Part shown: positions 57,293-64,000 of the stretch, piece by piece | Numbering within the stretch: position 1 is the first letter of the stretch | Layout: each line of letters begins with the position of its first letter | DNA from: Meghimatium bilineatum | Taxonomy: Eukaryota; Mollusca; Gastropoda; Stylommatophora; Philomycidae | Reading direction: 5' to 3' | Length of the DNA: 64,000 bases | NCBI GenBank assembly: GCA_034231615.1 | Contig: CM067311.1 | Coordinates: 23,657,967-23,721,966, forward strand | Made by a program: the position numbers and the translations under genes | Notes under the pieces: generated by a model | Databases searched by the model: none | What the model was told of the DNA's origin: nothing | What the model saw: only the letters and a program-made list of their open reading frames with translations

Positions 57293-57494
57293 TACAATGG
57301 ATGCGTCAACGCATAGACCTCCAGCGATTTATGTCTTCAGCGATGCGGATGAGTGTGGAAATACCTTGGCATGTGCGCTGATTGTAGTATTTATGTGGGT
57401 GCCAAGTTTAACTGGCGGCGCCCAACTCCTCTCCAATCTATGTTAATGTCTCGTACAAACGACACAAAACCATCAGTAATGTAGATTTCCTCTG

Positions 57495-58090
57495 TTTATT
57501 CTATTGGTTGTTAGATATTTTGATTATCCTCTCTGCACACCGGCCATGTCCATATGTACTCAGATCTTCGCTTTAGTAAATATCTCAGGGTATATCGGCT
57601 GATGGTTCCGGCTCTATGTTAGTTCACTGTTCTTTTAAAAATCTTTGTTAGGTGTTCTCTACGGGTCACGCCTATCCTCCTCCCAACTAGCGCATTCTCG
57701 ATATTGACTCATGCTCATTTATCTCAAAAGCATGTGATCGTGCGGACTCACGAAGAACAATGCGTATGTCTGTTCGGTCCATAGGCTGACCATCTGTTAT
57801 GGTGGCGATGCTAGATAATTGGTACTTTTTGCTCCACGCCCGCATGTCTGGAGACAACGATAAGCGTGAGTTTTTGCAGTGAGGCCCGCATTTTAGCTCT
57901 CTAATGACTCCCCCTATCCCCTACATACATCACCTGTTTTGACTTTCTGAAACATATTCATTGAGTCACTTAGTATGTACGCATGGGGATATGCTTGGAT
58001 TCCAGCCAGTTAAGTGCCTGCGTTACGGCAAACACTTCCATTGTTAGACTGCCTGTTGTTCTATTAGTCATATCGCAGTGCTAGATCTGC
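57495..58090 (-). pseudogene. LINE-C RNase H region, heavily decayed
   Basis: The minus strand reads DMTNRTTGSLTMEVFAVTQA and LNWLESKHIPM, holding the second catalytic E. It then reads NERADQL-like sequence with stops, and ends WTWPVCREDNQ in the position of LWTCPVCSDDDP at 42242. It has many stops and indels. Confidence 0.75.
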
Positions 58091-58194
58091 AAGTTTGTCG
58101 CCAACCTTCAGTCTTTTTCCAAGTCATGGCTACGGCATCACAGAGTTCCGTACATCTCACCAGGGGTTTATTACCACAGATTAAAAAAAGGTAA

Positions 58195-58300
58195 CAATTG
58201 TCTACCCCCAGGTGGTGTTGTCATAGCTTTCACACTTGGCTTTGAACGTAGGGGGTTTTGTGAAGGAGGTGTAGTTACTTTCCAGAGTCAGATGTGTATA
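58195..58300 (-). mobile_element. LINE-D extreme 3' end
   Basis: The minus strand starts CACATCTGACTCTGGAAAG and ends CACCTGGGGGTAGAC, in the same order as CATCTGGCCTTGAAACG and CACCTGGGGACAGAC near 20105-20200. It is diverged. Confidence 0.5.
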
Positions 58301-58312
58301 TAGGCCTTAATG

Positions 58313-58443
58313 GTTAGTGCTCGCGCGCACTAAAGAACTCGTATGGTGTGAGCACATGTCTTTACGAGAGCACCAAGGTAAATATTCTCGTAAAAAGCAT
58401 GTTCACGCACTATACGAGTTAAAAAGTGCGCACGAGCACTAAC
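58313..58443. mobile_element. Foldback element with 58-bp arms
   Basis: Left arm GTTAGTGCTCGCGCGCACTA... (58313-58370) pairs with the right arm (58386-58443), whose reverse complement begins GTTAGTGCTCGTGCGCACTT. ACTCGTAT and TTTACGAGA match in both arms. About five in six positions pair, with a loop of about 15 bases. It is unrelated in sequence to the ACTTGGAGTCG family. Confidence 0.85.
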
Positions 58444-59136
58444 GATTACATGTGGACTGTGCTCGTCGCCTGAATAGGTTAAGGACCCCTTTTTACAGCT
58501 TTGCTGCGATATCGCACTAAACACCTAAAATATCAAATGACTAATGTAGAAAAAATGAGAGATTCTAATCGAGAGATTAAAAATAAGGCGCGGATAAATA
58601 AACGACCTAATCAGAAACATCATCTGCAGAAAAAAGAGTAAACACATTAAAAAAAAACCCCAGTGATAACACGCTTGATTCATATTATCTATGGACGTGT
58701 CAGGTGTGCATTGATAATGATCTGACGTCTAGAATTGTTTCCGTTAAACATCATTTAATCTTCAAATAGTCTGTAAGTACAATAACGTGTTCTTTTATAT
58801 CTAGCTAGCTAGCGACATCGACAGCTTCTTAAGCGTTTCAATAAAAACCTTCATTTTTAGAAAAATGTATGCGTATGGCATCACGATCCGTTTTTTCCTA
58901 ATGCAAGCAAGCTCGTAAATAAATGATATGGGCGGGGTTTAGGGAAAGGAAGGGATTCAGTCCCCCCTCTCCAGTTTGGAAATCAGAACACTACATTTAG
59001 TACTAATAAACACACTAAACATACTAGCAGATTCCTTCCCCCCTCCACATACCAAAATTTTAAGAAGTGATAACGAAAAAAAGGGAAAGGGGGGGGGGGC
59101 TTTTGCAGAAGAAGTATCTACAGTGTGACATATTTA
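58444..59136. other. Intronic unassigned DNA
   Basis: Contains a G-run at 59089-59099. No gene is seen. Confidence 0.5.
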
Positions 59137-59590
59137 CAACATCTGATAGTTTACATCTAGCTGTCCACAACATTTGATAATTTACACCCGGCGGACCGCA
59201 ACATTTGATCATTTACATCCCCGCGTTTCGCAACATTTAATAATGTACACCCGAATATCTGCAACATTTGATAATTTACACCCGGCGGACCGCAACATTT
59301 GATAATTTACATCCCAGCGGTCCGCAACATTTGATAATTTTCATTCCTAGGAACCGCAACATTTGATAATTTACACCCGACGGACCGCAACATGTGCTAA
59401 TTTACATCCCGACAGTCCGCAACATCTGCTAACGACCGACAGTCCTCAACATGTGGTAATGTACGTCTCGACAGTCCGCAACACAAGGATAATTTACATC
59501 TGTCTGCAACATTTGATAATTTACATGTAACATTTGATAATTTACACCCTGACGGTCTGCAACATCTGATATTTACACCCGACAATACAC
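59137..59590. repeat. Degenerate minisatellite, about 31-bp unit, about 14 copies
   Basis: GCAACATTTGATAATTTACA with CCCGACGGACC-type linkers repeats with many changes, so the array is old. Confidence 0.9.
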
Positions 59591-59687
59591 AATGTCTAAC
59601 AATCGACGGTCAAAAACAGAAAACTAACAACCAACTGCTAACAGAGAATATGCTGATTCGTAGATCTCAAGATGTTAGCTAATAACA

Positions 59688-59785
59688 ATTAATCACAATA
59701 ACAATTAATCATAATAACAATTAATCATAATAACAATTAATCATAATAACAATTAATCATAATAACAATTAATTATAATAACAAG
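59688..59785. repeat. 16-bp tandem repeat, about 6 copies
   Basis: AATAACAATTAATCAT repeats nearly exactly. Confidence 0.95.
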
Positions 59786-59794
59786 TATTAATTA

Positions 59795-60110
59795 GAAATA
59801 GCAGCCATGGTCGTGTAATGTTAAGCCGTTTGCTCGCTAACCAGCTGACTCTGGTTTCGAATCCATTGGTCATTCGTGGTCTGAAATAAAAAATGACTCC
59901 CGTGAATCGTCCAGCCAACAGGAAGTAAGGTTACTAGAGATTATGCTCTGGGAAGGCCGAGGAATTGCGTAATCGCTACTGAGCAAGTGCTGTAGATGAC
60001 GTTATTAAGCCGGTCTATAATCATCCACTGACTAGACAGTTGAGAGCAGTTATGGGAAACCCATGTGCTAGGATGGTGGTCCATAACGCATATTACTTTT
60101 ACCTTACCTT
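59795..60110 (+). mobile_element. tRNA-like SINE candidate (SINE-3)
   Basis: CATGGTCGTGTAATGTTAAG and CTGGTTTCGAATCC sit at A-box/B-box spacing, the B box with one extra T. The body ends near GGTCCATAACGCATATTAC. It shares its plan with 30250-30490. Confidence 0.55.
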
Positions 60111-60502
60111 TTAATCTGCAAAGTTTTGGACACTTGGTTTTATTTTCGTGGATCGCATGGACACATCAAATATACCTCTTCCCTTTTCTATATTGACTTG
60201 TTTAGCCAAGCCACAGGGCTGTAGCCTACTATCAGGACCAACGCCTTGAATGTTCAGTCATGATACACAGACTTCCATCTCCTACATTTCCACATGGGGG
60301 GGGGGGGGAATAACAATTGAAGGTGTATCCTATTTAGGGCGTAGCCATTACCTCCGCGTTAATTTTTTGGTTGTAGTGATTTTCTATGCAATATAAATAG
60401 GTTCTGCATTGTGCCATTGCTTTCTGAACGGTACGGGTGCTCAAATGCATGTGGCCGGACTTTTCCACATATAGGGCATATATACCCACTTCATGCATAT
60501 TA
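60111..60502. other. Intronic unassigned DNA
   Basis: A G-run occurs at 60296-60308. Nothing else is seen. Confidence 0.5.
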
Positions 60503-60660
60503 GCCGCCGAAGACGGATATGTGAGGATATTGTCGAAAAATAAAACGGCAACAAGACGTATTTATGTTCTCTCGACTACACCATACTGTAATTCTAATAG
60601 GAAAATGATCCTACTTACTACAAGAGAGATCCGGTAGTTTTGGAACGAACGCAAAAAATG
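60503..60660 (+). mobile_element. SINE-1, near full length, diverged
   Basis: Starts CCGCCGAAGACGGATATGTG, passes TCTCGACTACACCATACTG, and ends ACAAGAGAGATCCGGTAG then GGAACGAACGC. The GAA tail has decayed to AAAAAATG. Confidence 0.85.
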
Positions 60661-60812
60661 CATGTTTTATGTGAGCATGACAGCAGATATTTATGTAAGG
60701 GCACACATATTTGTTGTGTATGCATGTTTGTTAAAATCACAACATAAATAGAATGCATATTCGGTATAGTAATACACTATACAAAAAAAAAACAACCTTT
60801 GGCACAACCTAC

Positions 60813-61182
60813 CTAAGTCTATAAGAAAATCTACGTCCGTCGTTTCTGCTGGCACTTTCTCAAAATCAACAGCACAGCTACTTAACATTGCATCACCACA
60901 AGTATTGTTAGTGTAGTCAACAGTTTCTCTGCTGTAGTCGCTGTGTGTTGGCAGACCGTACTCCTGGTTACTCATGTGTGTCTTTAACACGTAATCGTGG
61001 TCCGGGTGTATTGCTGAAAGTGCATACGATGATCCTTGCACTGATCCCTTTCGTGACAACGGTGACAGCAGCGTTGATAATACAGACGTTGTTTTAGAAG
61101 GTTGTAGAATTGGCGCGAAGTGTGAAGAAAATGTCATAATATCCAGTGGGTCGAAGATAGTGTTGACACCGGGTGGAGCCAT
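60813..61182 (-). CDS. Exon 1 of an uncharacterised Ser-rich acidic protein
   Basis: The first in-frame ATG is at 61182-61180, giving MAPPGVNTIFDPLDIMTFSS. The exon carries 123 codons plus one base and ends CTTAG at a GTAGGT donor. The frame is open 5' of the ATG only as far as a stop at 61224-61222. Content: a Ser/Thr-rich middle with SPLSRKGSVQGSS (possible basophilic kinase site at RKGS), then an acidic-hydrophobic end DVDFLIDL (residues 116-123) that continues into DDLNFGLDGLD of exon 2. Joining restores one patch of alternating acidic and bulky residues across the splice, which supports the join. The start context (TTAATGG) is weak at -3 but has G at +4. Function unknown. Confidence 0.8.
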
Positions 61183-61229
61183 TAAAGATGTGTCGTCACA
61201 CGACAAAATTGTAACGAGATATTACTCAT
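61182..61229 (-). promoter_or_regulatory. Upstream ORF of 15 codons overlapping the main start
   Basis: ATG at 61229 in a good context (GGTATGA) opens 15 codons that end with TAA at 61184-61182. The TAA shares its last base with the ATG of exon 1 (TAATGG). If the transcript includes this part, main-frame translation would need leaky scanning or termination-reinitiation. Confidence 0.4.
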
Positions 61230-62254
61230 ACCACGAATATGATGAAATTGGCGCAGCGTTCATCAGTCGTGCAGAAATGTGCGCAATTGATTTCTTGGGC
61301 TGGAAACTTCTTAGATCTAGCCTTGTTGTGTCTGGGTGAACTCAAAACATTTATAAGTTTTCTCGTTCAAAAAATGTATGTTTCTTATCAAAAACGATTA
61401 TTCGTTATAACAGACTCCTTTATAAATGTAATCTTTAGTTAACACTGCCTCAATACGGTCTGTAGTTTTTACTGTATATAACTGACTCGGTATGTATTTT
61501 CCAGTTAATAGTTATTTCAGCGCGTTACATTCACATTTATCATTTACAGTCACTTTATATCTTCCCGCGGATAATTCCGTACAGAAAGCGCGCTCGTTTC
61601 ACAAGTGGCAAGGTATTTATATACTACCAGCGATAGCTTACCCACTCTCATCCAGCTGTTGCAATATTGTGTACGTCCTCTTTACCTCGGTCACAGGCAT
61701 GCGTTATAGTTTCCTGATCCAATTTTCATAATTTATTTTTTAAAGCCTCTTATCTCTGGAGACTTGCCAAACGAAACTTGCGTCCCTTGACATTGGGATT
61801 GTTTCGCCTTGTATCTTAGGGCGTGGTCCAAACCGCTATTGATAATTTGGGACAATATGATAGAGAGAGGTGTAGATTAAGTATTTTGTTTATCAGTAAC
61901 TGCGTTCTGTGGTCTATTTAATCACTGTTAGGGGGTGGCCTACATGCAACGTGTAAGTCAGGCGATAGATTGGCGGGCAAGTTTAGAATGACTGTTGGTG
62001 AAATGACGAAACACCACTCCGGACAAGCTCACAGGAGATATGTCTTGCCCAGTAAATATCAATGGTTATATGCATGTCGAAGGTTCCAATCGTTCGATGG
62101 TTAAACCGAGTGCCTTGTCAATTATAAGTCACGTGAACACATCCGGGATCATTATTCCGTGTCGATATTTTAGTTTCCCCCGTTTTTTTTATTGGCTGTC
62201 GACACAAACTATTGGACTACACCAAGTGACTGACCAGTGAACCTCAGGACATTA
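61230..62254. other. Upstream region of the two-exon gene
   Basis: Apart from the TATA-like site I see no coding frame or repeat. Confidence 0.5.
61614..61623 (-). promoter_or_regulatory. Possible TATA box
   Basis: TATATAAATA on the minus strand lies about 430 bases upstream of the exon 1 ATG, which would put a start site near 61590. AT-rich DNA makes such matches common, so support is weak. Confidence 0.25.
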
Positions 62255-62320
62255 CACACTATGTCCCGCCATTTCCAAGTTACACACTCTGTCCTTCATT
62301 TGTCATATTAAACTTATCGG
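62255..62320. repeat. Short tandem repeat, about 30-bp unit, left of LINE-C
   Basis: TTACACACTCTGTCCTTCAT and a CATTACACACTATGTCCCGC variant match the array at 63045-63130 on the other side of LINE-C. Confidence 0.7.
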
Positions 62321-62339
62321 AGGTACTCGCTCTGATTGG

Positions 62340-63043
62340 TGAGAATTCCAAGGAAGGTGATATGATTATATATACAGATGGGTCGGTTGAGGGACACATC
62401 ACGAGTGCCTGGAACTTCACGGCTCAAAGGTGGGGGAAACCATCAGAGAGGAAAGTGGTGTATTCGTTCGGACGATAAGCAGCATGACAATGGAGATTTT
62501 GGCAGTAACCAAAGCTTTGAAATGGGTGTGCAGACTGTCTTAAGCATGCCTGTATACTCAGTGACTCCATGAACATGATTGTCAAAGGTCAGGCAGAGTA
62601 CGTTCGTGAACAGTGGCTGGATGCAGTGAATAATTCCTGTGTGCGTAGAATGACTTTTATTTTTGTGCCAGGATATGCGGGGGTCCGGGATAATGAGAGA
62701 GCGGATAGGTTGGCCACCCACGCTGCTACTACGGCTGTTGGTGGACCAATGGATCTGGCACACATTTTGAATGTCATACGGGAAAACGCACGAACAAATG
62801 ATTGTACAAGGGACGAAGACTCATCGTCATGACTAGATGTTCCATGACTAGAATACGGGAGCTTGGTTTGAAATGTGGTGTCGCTAGAAAGGAGCGGTTT
62901 CGTGGGTGAGAAAGAATGATGGTCAATAAACTGCGTACTGGGACAGTCAGCCAGCGTGTAATGGCGGCTACACTCAAGGAGAGATCTGAACACCTATGGA
63001 CGTGTCCGGAATGCAATTACGATGATCCAACGACTAACTAACT
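62340..63043 (+). pseudogene. LINE-C RNase H domain, decayed
   Basis: Reading with shifts: DMIIYTDGSVE (first D), MTMEILAVTKALKW (E), then FIFVPGYAGVRDNERADRLA (histidine changed to Y, final D kept), and SEHLWTCPECNYDDPTTN with CTAACTAACTAA after it. It matches 42230-42715 through the C-terminus and tail. Confidence 0.85.
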
Positions 63044-63044
63044 A

Positions 63045-63130
63045 AGTAAATTTTCCCCTCATTTGCCAAATTATACACTCTGCCCCTCATTTGCCAAATT
63101 ACACACTCTGTCCCTTATTTGCCACATTAA
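63045..63130. repeat. Tandem repeat, about 30-bp unit, right of LINE-C
   Basis: CCCTCATTTGCCAAATTACA and CACTCTGT repeat about three times. Confidence 0.9.
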
Positions 63131-63300
63131 TAAAAGGTAATACTGCAAGTAAAACTGTATGAAAATAGTAATTACGTAGAAAACAGGTGATGAAGTTTTA
63201 TTATACGACAACTAACACACTATCACTATCGGAAGCTCACATGAAATAACATGCACAGCGGAAAACAAGCTATAATCATACAGATAACAATATTATTTCA
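63125..63300 (+). mobile_element. Dispersed repeat, possibly Penelope-like, copy 3
   Basis: GGTAATACTGCAAGTAAAAC, TTACGTAGAAAACAGGTGAT, CAACTAACACACTATCACT and TATAATCATACAGATAACA align with 4775-4930. It stops before the AACGTTTCGG motif. Confidence 0.45.
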
Positions 63301-63767
63301 ATATAATTTGATTATTTCACGTGTATTGTTATTTGAAACTTTTGAAACTTGTATAATGTTATACAATTTCTCTTATAGTTTGCACATCTTTCATATCGTC
63401 AGAGAAGTCTCTCATCATTAGCAGACGACTCGATGCTAAACCAACGTGGCTAATGCAATTGTAGATTTCTGTTTACTGTGCTTGACAGCTACAGGGACAG
63501 ATGATGTACGTTTGTTGCAAACTCGAGGACTGCTACATCTAGAAAAGATATACTTTCACGGTCACCCAATGACCTTATGTTACTATAATGATGGACGCAC
63601 TGAGTGGAAATAGAAATCGACACTGCCAGCGCACGCATATAAAAATCGGCACCAAAAATCTAACTCCAATCCCCCACCCCTTGTGACTCCAATCCCCCTC
63701 CAACAACTAACTAACCCTCCCCACTTCCCAAAAAACTAAAATACGCTCTAAACTATATACCCCAACT
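63301..63767. other. Unassigned DNA
   Basis: No feature is supported. Confidence 0.5.
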
Positions 63768-63937
63768 CAGGGCCGGCCCTAACAATTGCGGGACCCAATG
63801 CGAAACGGATTGCGCGGGGCCCAGTCTGGGTAGGGAAGAGGATAATAAAATAAATTATAATATTAATTTATGGGCCTATGAAGTGCGGGGCCCATTGCGG
63901 CCGCATAGGTTGCAATGGCCTAAGACCGGCCCTCCGG
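63768..63937. mobile_element. Short hAT-like non-autonomous element
   Basis: The left end is CAGGGCCGGCCCTAAC; the right end, reversed, is CCGGAGGGCCGGTCTTAG, giving inverted ends AGGGCCGG-C/T-C-C/T-TA. CCCAACT lies on both sides (63761-63767 and 63938-63944), an 8-bp target duplication if one mismatch at its outer base is allowed. The interior has GC-rich GCGGGGCCCA motifs. There is no coding capacity. Confidence 0.65.
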
Positions 63938-64000
63938 CCCAACTGCGCTGGAATAAAACGACACAATAACTATAATAATTTTGTTAACACTGCTTATCTC

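Larger units (their letters stand above)
51941..60812 (-). other. Intron of the two-exon gene, 8872 bp
   Basis: The donor is CTTAG/GTAGGT at 60813/60812 and the acceptor TTTACAG at 51941. Phase is 1 at the donor and the two remaining codon bases are supplied by exon 2. The intron contains LINE-E, LINE-A, LINE-G, LINE-C and LINE-D fragments, SINE-1 and SINE-3 copies, a foldback element and eight tandem arrays, all listed separately. Confidence 0.8.

Overview
The window is animal nuclear DNA: AT-rich, almost gene-free, and dominated by tandem repeats and decayed non-LTR retrotransposons (LINEs). Spliceosomal GT/AG borders, tRNA-derived SINEs and several LINE families with RNase H and zinc-knuckle tails show it is eukaryotic and metazoan. 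The LINE and short-repeat types resemble those I associate with lophotrochozoans, most likely a mollusc; this rests on memory, not a search. Family labels used here (SINE-1, LINE-A to LINE-I) are provisional and mine.

One host gene is supported. It lies on the minus strand as two exons, 61182-60813 and 51940-50640, split by an intron of about 8.9 kb. The splice sites are canonical and phase-matched and give one 556-residue open frame. The product is a Ser-rich, acidic, probably disordered protein with repeated acidic/hydrophobic patches and no domain I recognise. Its intron is itself full of LINE pieces, minisatellites and a foldback element.

Layout: 1-13.9 kb, minisatellites (26, 36, 27, 30, 42, 12 and 33 bp units) among SINE-1 copies and LINE 3' ends. 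13.9-20.4 kb, a 15-bp array, a 58-bp array, a decayed multicopy coding element (17.1-18.8 kb) and a LINE reverse transcriptase pseudogene. 21.0-22.5 kb, a LINE frame in which endonuclease is joined directly to RNase H with the reverse transcriptase missing. 23.4-26.8 kb, a nearly exact 1.7-kb tandem duplication. 30-34.4 kb, tRNA-like SINEs, an RNase H pseudogene, a 1-kb 30-bp array and a pure 681-bp tetranucleotide tract. 36.8-40.7 kb, a 3.9-kb satellite of 18-bp monomers with a 700-bp higher-order period. 41-50 kb, more arrays, LINE fragments and foldback repeats. 50.6-61.2 kb, the host gene. 62-64 kb, another LINE RNase H pseudogene and a hAT-like non-autonomous element.

By my rough addition about a quarter of the window is tandem repeat, in more than 30 unrelated arrays. 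Several arrays clearly arose inside transposons, or were later hit by them. I found no rRNA, functional tRNA, CRISPR array or operon-like structure. No undescribed functional system is convincingly visible. The best leads are the two-exon gene, the endonuclease-RNase H fusion frame, the satellite with higher-order structure, and the shared 3' tails that link SINE-1 to resident LINEs.
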